A DNA stretch of 64,000 bases. It comes from Spodoptera frugiperda (lineage: Eukaryota; Arthropoda; Insecta; Lepidoptera; Noctuidae). Shown piece after piece: positions 12,173 to 22,300 of the stretch (position 1 is the first letter of the stretch; every line of letters begins with the position of its first letter). The stretch covers positions 2,046,001-2,110,000 of the forward strand of contig NC_064215.1 of assembly GCF_023101765.2 (NCBI RefSeq). The letters are read 5' to 3'. Made by a program: the position numbers and the translations under genes. The notes beneath the pieces were generated by a model. The model was not told the origin of the DNA. It searched no databases and saw only the letters and a program-made list of their open reading frames with translations.

Positions 12173-13590
12173 TTTTTAACCGACTTCAAAAAAAGGAGGA
12201 GGTTCTCAATTCGACCGTATTTTTTTTTTTATGTATGTTAATCGATATCTCCGGCAGTTATAGACCGATTTGAGAAATTCTTTTTGTGTTTGAAAGAGTA
12301 CGATGTCAGTGTGGTCCCATATAATTTTTTTTAAAGTCTGACCATAAATGTGGAAGATAATCCAGGGAACTCCTCAAAAATGAACAGAATGTGCTCTGCG
12401 TTTGAGTTTAAGTGATGTATATTAGCTAATCTTTCTCAGTAACCATAGATTTCAGGACAGATAGTAGCATATCTGGTATAGAATGAGGGGTAGCTTGATG
12501 TGCTGTCTGATTTACATGTGTATGTAGGCATAATCTGTTTTGTGTTTGACAAATGCATATCTCTGGCAGTTATAGTTCGATTTGAGAAATTCTTTTTGTG
12601 TTTGAAACAGTACAATGGCAGTGTGGTTACATATGATTGTTTTTAAAGTCTGACCATAAATGTGGAAGATAATCCAGGGAACTCCTTAAAAATAAGCAGA
12701 ATGAGCTCTGCGTTTACGTTGAAGTGATGCATACTAGCTTATCTTTCTCAGTAGCCATAAAATTCAGGACAGATAGTAGCATATCTGGTATAGAATGATG
12801 GGTAGCTTGATGTGCTGTCTGAGTTACATGACTGTATACCTATGTGGGTATCTAATCTGTTAGTGTGTTTGACAACTGACTATGTATGTAGCTTATGAAC
12901 AGGTTACTGTTAGCTGTCGGCTCAGCAGATCATAAGTAAGGGTATCAGGTTAATATACATTTGAAAATAATGTAATTATGCGTCAATATGGATAGATATT
13001 AATATTATTCATTTAAACGGCGCTGTCTCATATGAGCAGCGCGTTTAATAGGTCGACCCATACTCAAATAAGTTATTCACTAAAAATCAAGAAATAAAAA
13101 ACAATTTTAAAAAAACCAACTTCAAAAAATAAATATTCCAAAACAAATTAATATGCACTAAAAAGTAAAAGAAATAATTGCGTATTTTTCAACACCTTAA
13201 TAGATCAACTAACTTTACTAACTCATCACACACATTATAATGTAAGTAGGTACAATTATTGTTATTTTTGGAGTCGGTGTCAGCCTAGGAAACGCCAACA
13301 ACTAGCACGGCACGGGCACGGCACGGGCGGAGTGGTGGTCGAGTACCTACTTACAACTGGTGTAAAACTGTTTGTTGTGATAATAGGTAAATAACAAACC
13401 TATCTTAGTTGGCTGACACCGACTCCAGAAATAACAATAATTGTACCTACTTACATTATAATGTGTGTGATGAGTTAGTAAAGTTAGTTGATCTATTAAG
13501 GTGTTGAAAAATACGCAATTATTTCTTTTACTTTTTAGTGCATATTAATTTGTTTTGGAATATTTATTTTTTGAAGTTGGTTTTTTTGTT
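12173..13590. mobile_element. Composite element bounded by AACCGACTTCAAAAAA-type ends
   Basis: Left end TTAACCGACTTCAAAAAAAG near 12177; right end TTTTTTGAAGTTGGTTTTTT near 13566, its approximate reverse complement. Inside are two direct repeats of about 313 bp and a long inverted repeat. The left end and ATGTATGTTAATCGATATCT resemble a very common lepidopteran dispersed element. No transposase frame, so non-autonomous. Confidence 0.55.
12243..12870 (+). repeat. Tandem pair of about 313-bp units
   Basis: Units start at 12243 and 12556 with ATATCTC(C/T)GGCAGTTATAG and share GAGAAATTCTTTTTGTGTTT, GGAAGATAATCCAGGGAACT and GACAGATAGTAGCATATCTG. Divergence is modest, a few percent by eye. Confidence 0.85.
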
Positions 13591-13615
13591 AAAATTGTTT
13601 TTTTATTTTTTGTTT
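13090..13615. repeat. Long inverted repeat (hairpin), arms of about 195 bp
   Basis: Left arm about 13090-13285, right arm about 13421-13615, loop about 135 bp. The arms match almost base for base from AACCAACTTCAAAAAATAAA to GGAGTCGGTGTCAGCC (one mismatch noted in GTTATTTTTGG versus GTTATTTCTGG). The loop holds a doubled GCACGGCACGG-type motif. Confidence 0.9.
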
Positions 13616-13685
13616 TTTGTATGAACTAGTCTTAATTCTGATATAGGTGATTTAAATCAAGGAAACGTATGTTTGATTTTATGAT

Positions 13686-13800
13686 ATTAACCACCGTACT
13701 CAGAGTCATTTAATAGTAATGTTTACTGTCCAGTCCTTAGCACTTGTTTTCGATACAAAATCGTTTAAAAAGGAAGCTAAAACTCAAAGACATTTAATAA
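13686..13800. mobile_element. MITE family N copy (CCGTACTCAGAG ends)
   Basis: CCGTACTCAGAGTCATTTAA, then CCAGTCCTTAGCACTTGTTT and TCAAAGACATTTAATAAG. The two ends are imperfect mirror images. Related copies at 25238-25640 and 61138-61312. Confidence 0.55.
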
Positions 13801-14564
13801 GAAATACAGATTAAGCTATAAATCATTAAATATCTTTAAGTATCAGTTAGTTTGCAAGCATGAGTTTTAAGAACGCAAAGTAAAGCGAACTCTCTTCGTT
13901 TTTATATTGTTCCATAATATTCCTATCAGTCAGTGATCGTAGTCACAACAAAAGCAAACAGATTTACTTCCAAACTTTACAAAATCATCAGTTTTATAAT
14001 AAAATAATCGACTTTAAAAGTCAACCGCAATAATAAAAACTTGAACGACAAATCAAAATTATGTAAATTAACGTTAAAATATGTGTATAGAAAATGTATG
14101 GATTACGTTAAACCAATATTTGATAGGGCCTTCACAGATAGTCATTATAAATATACTGCATAATAAAGATGAATAGAATAAAATAAATTATCTTCGGCAA
14201 CCCTGACATATAAATTAAACAAAAACATTGTATATAAACAGTTTGATTATTATCATTATGTAAGCAGATTGCTATTGTTTTTAACGAAAGTTTCAATGTC
14301 ATTGCCATCTTTAGTTTTATTTCTTAGTTACTGATTACTGATAATTTTATTATAAAAGATATGAGTTAATATTTTTGTTTCTACGAAATCTAAAAGCGTT
14401 TCATGAATTCGGGAAACTCCTTTTAGGTCCTATTCTCGAGTGCTTCGTGGTTTCTTGTTCAGTGGTCGGAAACCGAGGTTATAAATAAATGACTTACCAT
14501 TTTGAATTTATCAGGCATGGAGTCTGGATTTGTATTTAGTTTGGCAATAATTTTGCTAGTTGCT

Positions 14565-14722
14565 ACAATAGGGTATATGGCAATAGGTTCCCCACCATGG
14601 GACTTACAACAATAATTGTGAAAAGTGGGTGTACACAGTGGCATTACGTGCCATAATGTGCACCTCTGCCTACCCCTTCGGGTATTAAAGGCGTGACGAT
14701 ATGTATGTATGTATGTATGGTA
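14565..14722 (+). repeat. tRNA-derived SINE (family D), 3' half with ATGT tail
   Basis: GGCAATAGGTTCCCCACC, GAAAAGTGGGTGTACAC, GTGCACCTCTGCCTACCCCT and AAAGGCGTGACGATATG, then a (TATG)n microsatellite tail at about 14700-14720. Confidence 0.8.
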
Positions 14723-15145
14723 CAATAGGGCTGTCCATTGTTGGACTATTTGTCTCCTCTACATAGGTAAGAGGGCTTGCGACAACCCGCGGATTGAATA
14801 GCACAGTTTAAAAGGTTTTGGTTATCAAAGAGATAGGTATGAGGTTGAGAGGGATCGCCCTCGCCCTTAAAGAATGTATGTATGTGGAATTGGACCCCAT
14901 AGGGAGGAGAAATATTTGCAAAATAAAGATCAGGAACATTTCATAAGTAAAGTCATTTCTATAATCGCGTCTTCACGTCGTCCTTAATAAAAAACAAGCG
15001 TATCTCTTACACGTGGTACAATCGCGTTTTACAAGATGGTAATTGTATCATCATTCATCATTAAATCATTATCCATAGAAAGCAGACACGCTATACTTCA
15101 CAATTATCTACTAAACTACTAATATTTACTGTTATAACAACTATT

Positions 15146-15621
15146 AGGATGTTTTCCCACCAGAGATATGCTATGAAGAACGTAATAGCTAAGCTGTGAA
15201 ACTATATGACCGTTTCCAGTTATACTAAGCTATGGAACTGTGCGAGGAAGATGCGCACCTCGAGTATGCGACGTATCGATAGTAGGGAAGTAATTCATAA
15301 CACACATCCATAGCACGCATATTTCCATATAAAAACATAGCTTAGCTGAGTCCGTTTCCACCAGCGCTTTGCTATGTGTACCAATGAATATGACTGGTGG
15401 AAGCCAAACAGATTCACAGCAATAGGTATAGCATTTTTTTAAGGAGGGTAAATCATCCAATGACCTTCTCTCGTCTTGGGCGAGGCGAGAGAGAGTATCA
15501 GACTCTTACTGACTAAAAACCACACCCTTCCTACTCCAGCTTTTCGAGCCGGAGCCCCGGTAAACCCGCTAGGTAGTCCGCACCTACAAACATAGTACAT
15601 CTCTGGTGGAGAAGCATCCTA
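15146..15621. mobile_element. MITE family I copy interrupted by a SINE-like element
   Basis: Ends AGGATGTTTTCCCACCAGAG and CATCTCTGGTGGAGAAGCAT are inverted repeats. The interior matches family I, but between about 15437 and 15595 a family C element has inserted. Confidence 0.75.
15437..15595 (+). repeat. SINE-like family C copy nested in a MITE
   Basis: AAATCATCCAATGACCTTCT, CTTGGGCGAGGCGAGAGAGA, TTACTGACTAAAAACCACAC and GAGCCGGAGCCCCGGTAAAC, ending in GCTAGGTAGTCCGCA. Confidence 0.8.
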
Positions 15622-16334
15622 ATGGTAATAATTATATCGTCATTACTAATTATTATTAACTAGTACAAAATGCGACGTTTTGACGTATCAATGTAATTGC
15701 TCTTGTGGTATTGTTTGCATTTGTTATAGATTTTTTTCTCTTCAAAGCAATTAATATCCTATCTTCTCATTTATTGAGTTGAGTTTCACATTGATCCGTG
15801 AGTACCTGATAGAAGTTGTTCTGTGATATGAAAAAGGTGCAAAAGGAAAAGCCAATACAAACATTTAGGTATTAAAAATTACACAAGATACTACTGAGAA
15901 CCGAAAGTTATAATTATGTTAAATCTTTTCTAGAATGTATTTCTAAGCATAAAAGACCTAAAACTACCAATATAACGCACGTATAAAACTAAAAATCATT
16001 TAGGGCCCATTTTTAAAACGCACAGCTTGCACTACACAGTTCATACCGAACAGGATTAATCTAGAATTCTAGATAATGGGTTCCGTAGAACCAGCCTCGT
16101 ACAACTTGACTACCGACCTCAATAACGGCCGCAGCCCGTAGCCTATAAATACCTGAACACACGCGACATGCTTCGATCGATGCAAATTGCGAATTTCTTT
16201 ACAAAAAAACACTTTTATTACAATACTTTTTATCAAACAACTCGCTTATAGATACACCCGGCTTTGTTCATGGTGAAAAATTATTAATGTATACTCTCAA
16301 CTATGTGTATACGTAATTTCAAATAGATTGGATG

Positions 16335-16550
16335 AGTAGTTTTTTTCGGTTTTTCGAAAATTTCTCTATAGTAGCACAGTGTCTGAAATTGTGCCCAGTA
16401 TTTGGCATTAGGCTCATTCGCTATTACATGGGACTTATAACACAAATTACGAAAAGTAGGTTTACATTGTATAGCGGCATCACGATGCCGTAATAAGTAC
16501 CTCTGCTTACCCCTTCGGGGATAAAAGGCGCGACGTTGCGAGTGGTTGAG
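16335..16550 (+). repeat. tRNA-derived SINE (family D), lacking the tRNA head
   Basis: Begins TTTTTCGGTTTTTCGAAAAT, then CACAGTGTCTGAAATTGTGC, GTAGGTTTACATTGTATAGC and TACCCCTTCGGGGATAAAAG. Confidence 0.8.
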
Positions 16551-16971
16551 TAGATAAAGCGTAAAGAGGTAACAAACAAACAAATTCGCATTTATTTATT
16601 ACTTGAGTTCGCGTGTTTTGTACGATTACATCAAATGAGATTTTTCTGTTTATCAAACAAAATATCGTTTGCTTTAGGCGAATTGTTAAAGGTTGGATAT
16701 TTATAGTTCTTTCTAGAAGGTTTTTCTAAATTTATGAAGGTTGTTTTATTGAGCTCTTATTCGTTTTACTCTCAGTTTGACTAGATTCGTGTTTACTGAA
16801 TTAAACTAGTCAACATAGGTAGAACTCGGACGGTCGAAGTTTCGAGTTTTTATTTTAGACGTTGCGGAGGTGACTCCATAGAAGTACAGAGGACTTCCTC
16901 AAAGAGCCAGTGCATCAAGTCACTAACAGTCAGACCACCACAGATTCGGCACAGTGGGGCTGATGCCTGAT

Positions 16972-17118
16972 CCGGAGCTGCGGACTACCTAGCGGGTTAC
17001 CTGCGGCTTCGGCTCGAAAAGCAGGAGTAGGAACGGGGTGGTTTTTAGTCAGTAAGAGTCTGACACTCCCTCTAGCCTCACCCAAGGCGGGAGAAGTCAT
17101 TGGATAATATTCCCATCA
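16972..17118 (-). repeat. SINE-like family C copy
   Basis: CCGGAGCTGCGGACTACCTA, AAAAGCAGGAGTAGGAACGG and GAGAAGTCATTGGATAATAT, reverse orientation. Confidence 0.8.
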
Positions 17119-17714
17119 TAAAAAAGTACAGAGTACTTAGATGAACACTGATGCACTTGTCTCTTCTCTGTTAACAACTAAAGTCTTGATTTTCTCTTTA
17201 GTTGACAATCTAGTTGCAAACACAAATAACATCTTTACCGCACCCACGTTTCCACCTTCATCAGATTACTTCCAGTTAAGCTACATAGAAGTACTATATA
17301 TACTACCTAGATATACCATCGACTTTCCCCTTTCTAAAATTCACCCACAAGTCCGTAGCTGTGACCAACAAAGGAATGGTTTTCTATAAAACGATTGTGT
17401 CGAGTTTTCTCTGTACTTATACTACTATTGTGTTCAAGATTCAAGTTGAACTGTGTACTCCTTATAAGTAGGTACTCTTACCTTTCCATTGCTGAGGTTT
17501 AAGGACCTGCTGGGCTACTCCGGTTCTCGAATGCGAAGTTTCGTTTTATCTTCGACCATAGGTTTTATTGATTTACTAATAGAATTACTTACTTAAAATA
17601 GCGTTTAATTTTAAATTTCATAAGAAAACCTATTTATTTATCTTCATTTAATTCGTTCAGTTTTTCGAAAGTTCGCAATAAATAGAATTGTAGTATGCAA
17701 TCTGTGAAGTTTCT

Positions 17715-17850
17715 TCGTTCCTTCGTGGAACTAGAGTAGGCCCCTGTTTCATGATGTTTGATTAAGTTTGTGTGAACCGTGTGAGAGGCCTTTACTCAGC
17801 AGTGAGCACTTAAAGACTGTTGATGTTAATGATGCTGCTGATGATTAAGT
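17715..17850 (+). repeat. LINE 3'-tail fragment
   Basis: GTGAGAGGCCTTTACTCAGC, AGTGAGCACTTAAAGACTGT and a TGATGTTAATGATGCTGCTG tail resemble the conserved end of lepidopteran non-LTR retrotransposons. Confidence 0.55.
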
Positions 17851-18251
17851 TCGTATTTACTTTATCTGTGGCTTGTCTGATATGTATTTTGATTTTTGGT
17901 AAACATGTCAAAATATCCGTCAATTAGTCTTTAGTACCCTTAAGTACGAGTTTACTTTACATTTAAAAGAAATGTAACCTTGTGAACAGTTAGTTACGTG
18001 ATTTTGTGGGCGAATTGAATAAAATCCAAGTCTTTGAGTAAATGTCTATTCATACACACATCAAAACGTTACACTAACATAGTAAATTTAGTAAATAGGT
18101 ACATTAGAACACAGTTATGAGAGATAGCGATTCGTGTATCACGCGATGGCGAGCGGAGGCGGACTGTCGCGTCGTCCGCGTCCGCGTCTCTCGGCGATCG
18201 CATGCGCCGCGCGAATGCAGATCTAGTGACAGATAATACTCACCCACTCAC

Positions 18252-18260
18252 TATATAAAG
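18252..18260 (+). promoter_or_regulatory. TATA box candidate beside a CpG-rich patch
   Basis: TATATAAAG follows a CpG-rich block at about 18130-18225, unusual in this AT-rich setting. It lies about 1.07 kb upstream of the first visible RNF144 exon, on the same strand, so it could drive an internal RNF144 transcript. No cap site or coding exon can be assigned. Confidence 0.3.
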
Positions 18261-18271
18261 GAATAGAATAT

Positions 18272-18399
18272 GGAAATGGGAAATGGTCATAAAAAACCCG
18301 TCAAAGATCATGTCACCATAGTTCTAGTTTTCGAAGGAAATGGGAAATGGTCATAAAAAACCCGTCAAAGATCTTGTCACCATAGTTCTAGTTTTCGAA
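18272..18399 (+). repeat. 64-bp unit tandemly duplicated
   Basis: Two adjacent 64-bp copies start at 18272 and 18336, each beginning GGAAATGGGAAATGG and ending TTTTCGAA. They differ by about one base (ATCATG versus ATCTTG), so the duplication is recent. It sits 12 bp after the TATA-like motif. Confidence 0.9.
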
Positions 18400-18708
18400 T
18401 TTAAATATAGTTCGCCCTACCAAGGCATTGAACTTAGAACCAAGGTCAGATAGAAACGTGAATCGATCTGTCACGTGAGGAACTTCAAGGTAAACGAAGG
18501 TCAAAAATAGCTCAAAATAAGTAAAAGCCTACAAATCACACGACAATCTTGCATAGTTTAAGTGAGAAAAGATGTCGACTCATAACCTAAGTGTAAGGTA
18601 TTAAATAAGGTAATGAATTTTGACTGATTTTATTCTAAGGCTAAAATGACGACCAGACTTACTATTTTTGTGTAGCTGTACAGTGATTGTTACAAGATGT
18701 TATCATTT

Positions 18709-18815
18709 TTTTTTTTATGGCGTAAGCTGGTAAACAGCAATCGCTGACGCCCATGGGCTCCCGAAACACCAAAGGCGTTACAAGTGCGTTGCCTGGCTTC
18801 TGGGGGTCTTATGTG
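18709..18815 (+). repeat. SINE-like family B, head fragment
   Basis: TTTTATGGCGTAAGCTGGTA, CGAAACACCAAAGGCGTTAC and AAGTGCGTTGCCTGGCTTCT. Confidence 0.75.
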
Positions 18816-19324
18816 GAGATATTGTCATCTTTGTGAAATTTTTATATTAGCAACCTACAGTGGGACTTCAAAATGTACAGGCTCCATAACTGCATGTCCG
18901 TTTAGGGTCTTTTAATTTACTTTTATCTGGTCCTATCCTATCTTCCAAGAATCATCAATCTTTAAACCTATTAGTAACTCCAACCTTTTGTTTTGGTTCG
19001 CTAGTTTTCGCAGGTGCCTCTATTCTAAGGTCGCCTCACACCTTATGATATTATTTTATTGTTGTGTGTAAATTAAAGTTAAAATAAATTAAATGATAAA
19101 TGATATTTATTTTTGCTAATAGGTTACAATGTAATTGTTTTACACGTCAATCTCTTAAATAACTAGATGAGGCCGGCATTTCCTATCGGACTACTCTGAG
19201 AAGAAATGCTGAAACAAACTCAGTGGTCTCTTTTAAAGTCCCGACAATATCAATGAATGATGTCGGAGAACGTATACTTTGTTGTATATAGTTGTACTTA
19301 ATTTGTTTAATTTCTTTGTTGCAG

Positions 19325-22300
19325 TGTATGAAAGCGTACGTTGAGTTCGAAGTGTGCAATGGAGCGTACGAGGTGTCGTGTCCCGATGCGAGGTGCAGAG
19401 TGGGTGCAGCGCTCAATTTGGAGGAGATCTCCGATCTGGTGGAACCGGTAGTCATGGAGAAGCATCTCAAGTTTAGGTTGAACCATGGTAAGTGGCAGAA
19501 TTCTGTGATAAACACGAACTCTTCGGTATTGCACCAAAAGTTGTATTGATTATTATGTTATCGGCTTACTCACGTAACTGTTTGACGAGGAACTCGACTA
19601 GTTTCAAGCCATGCTAGAGGCTCATATTCATGAGCAGCATTCCTCGTCAAACAGTTACGTGAGTAAGCCGATAACATAATAATTAATTTAGAATGTCTCA
19701 CGAAAGTTATAATAAAATTGTTGTATTATTTGATACATCTCCATCGTAAGGTGAAATCGCTTCATAATGAGGAAAGTTTTGAATGAAAAAGATTGGATGA
19801 TCAATTGATTAGATAACAAGCATCAATGAAAACGTGTCAAGTCAATGAACGTCATCAATCATCACATATTTATAAACACAATCGTATAAATAACCTGCTT
19901 ACTGCCTCGTTGGTGGCGTGGTCGCAATTGCGGCAGCCGGGCAAGGGGTCTCGAGTTCCAATCCCGTGTCGTGTAAAATAGTATCACGGAGTCTAGAATT
20001 ATGTCCGGTATATGGCAATAGGCTCACCCACTATTACAAGGGACTTATTAATACAATTCATGAAAAGTGGGTGTACATTGTACAGTGCCGTAATGTGCAC
20101 CTCTGCCTACCCTTCGAGGATAAAAGGCGTGACGTTGCAGAGGATAAACACAATCGTATAAATAGCCTACATAAACGCTTTTAACGCATTTTCAATACTT
20201 TCTCAAATAAAACAAGCAATCATTGAGCATGGCCGTCCATTCATGCTCTGATTGTGTGCCGTTCGATCCTCGGTGATGCGTGTGCGCTCATCTGCCGCAG
20301 ACGTCCACTGCTCTCGCTCTGTTAAACAACGATTATCCGCTCCATAACCGCATATTATTGTACAATTTACGACTTTATCACCTTACGTTAATGCTGAAAT
20401 TACAATGAAGATATGTGACGGTTTTGTGTAGCTTAATGTGCCTGTGTCTGTGCTGTTATTTTTAAAAGTTTTCGAGTATTTTACTAAGCTGTAGTTCAAA
20501 GCTACTTCTGTGAAATTCCTTTATTATATTTTCAACTTTATTGTTTTGGTAAAACGTCGAAAATCCAATGATTGATGTTGACAGATTGAGATTGGAGTAG
20601 GTTGAACGCCTTCTATACGAATTTCTTCAAATTGATTTACGACTTTATCACCAAACAATAATGTTGAAAGTACATTGAAGACATGAAGGCAGTCCGATGT
20701 GCTTGATGGTTGTGCTGTTTACTCTTAATAGCCAGCGCAATTTGTTTAAGTTTGTTGTAAAGTTTTCATGTGATAAATTTAGACAGCAAAAAATCTTCTG
20801 CACAAATTCGTAGCACACTCTTATTAAACCTATATCTCCCACTTCAGGGAATATCAGGCGTGATTTTATGACACTCCGTCTATTTACTAAAATTCCGTAG
20901 ATTGGAGCCTCCCAATAAAATCTGGCATCAAATAAACTGAGCCGTAATCCGAACGTGGATTTGATCGGAACAAAAATCCATCCAATCGTCTCGTCCTCAC
21001 GCGCCGCTTGCTCTTAATACTTTTTAAATACACTAACTTTCAGCCTGTGGCTTCACTTGCACGAAATTCAAAGTGATTTGGAAATATTGGAATGAAAAGC
21101 CTTTGTGATCCCTGATAAGTAAGCTTTAAAATGGTGACACAAGTCTTTCAAATCGGACTATAGATTCAGAGACAAAAATCTCTTCTGTATAATATTTCTA
21201 ACAGACTCTAAAACTATCGTCCGATTTAAAAGATTGTCATATAAGTATAAAAACACCAGCTATTCCTCCGGCTTTATTCACATTTGACAAAAAATCTGCC
21301 CATTTTCTCTTTTAAAAGACGTTTTATCTTATTCCTAACTGTAATCTAACTAAACAACAAACATTCAAACATCTAAACTTCATTTATCTATACAGAAATC
21401 GTCTGAATATCTTCAACGTTTATTCCAAGTAATTGATTCACAATAAATCGTATTCCGCTCCCTACATTATGTGCCTTTAACATTTGAAAGTGCTCAAACT
21501 ACTCGAGCAATTTCCTTCAACTCACGGTTCTATATTTTCTTCAACGCCCGATGTTTTTATTCCAAGTGTAGAATTTTCTATTTCCATATTGCATTTGGTG
21601 TTCGAACCGTTTGGTTCTGTTCTATTTTCTTGAAGAATAGGTATTACTTTCTTATGAAGTTTATTATTGTTCTTTTAGGGAAGGTATTTTATGGTATAAG
21701 CTGGTGAACGAGCAGACGGATCACTCAATGGTGAGCAATTGCCGCCGCCTATTGACACCCGAAACATCAGAGGCATTACATATGCGTTGCCGGCCTTTTA
21801 GGGGTTAGGAATTTAAAGGTTGTTGGGGATTCGGCGATTGGGTTTAGGGGGAAATTGGCTTCCGGTAACCTCACTTTCACAACGCAAGCGTTGTTTCACG
21901 ACGGTTTTCTGCAAGGCCGTGGTATCACTCCGATCGAGCCGGCCCATTCGTGCCGAAGCATGACTCTCCCACACTTTTAAGGTTTAAGTAGAGAATATGT
22001 TTTCTATACTATGATTTAAGTAATTTATCATGGTTTTTAAAGCGGATTGCAAATTATTTGTAGTTGCCATCAAAACCTGAACTAAAAACGACCTTTTGAC
22101 TCTTACCACAATGCTGGTCGAGATCAAATCCGGAACCTACAAATTACTCATTTGGGTTCTAACTACTAAAGCACTTCTTTTTATTTCTTCGGGTTATTCC
22201 ATATCAATGTTTGCATCTTCAAAATTTATATTTTTACCTCTATCTACACAACTGAGTGACATCCATACCTGTTATGATTCAATTCTGTGTTTCCCCCAAA

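Larger units (their letters stand above)
13801..19324. other. Non-coding stretch upstream of first visible RNF144 exon
   Basis: AT-rich DNA with the repeats listed separately. No exon with RING1-type cysteine spacing was recognised. The gaps between listed repeats hold nothing I can name. Confidence 0.5.

Noticed and set aside
16076..16138. Short frame starting MGSVEPASYNLTTDLNNGRSP as a possible first RNF144 exon
   Set aside because: It looks coding by composition, but the only donor candidate (GTAGCC) is weak, and no RING1 exon was seen between it and 19325.
17141..17389. 82-codon plus frame with a hydrophobic start
   Set aside because: AT-rich, no domain, no splice or promoter context; begins right after a SINE-like repeat.
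18709..18815. CRISPR-like or regularly spaced repeats
   Set aside because: No regular spacing anywhere in the window; repeated strings are dispersed SINE copies.
19183..19549. Several overlapping frames on both strands at the first visible RNF144 exon
   Set aside because: They are antisense shadows or extend the true exon into intron; only the CMKAYVEFE frame matches a family.
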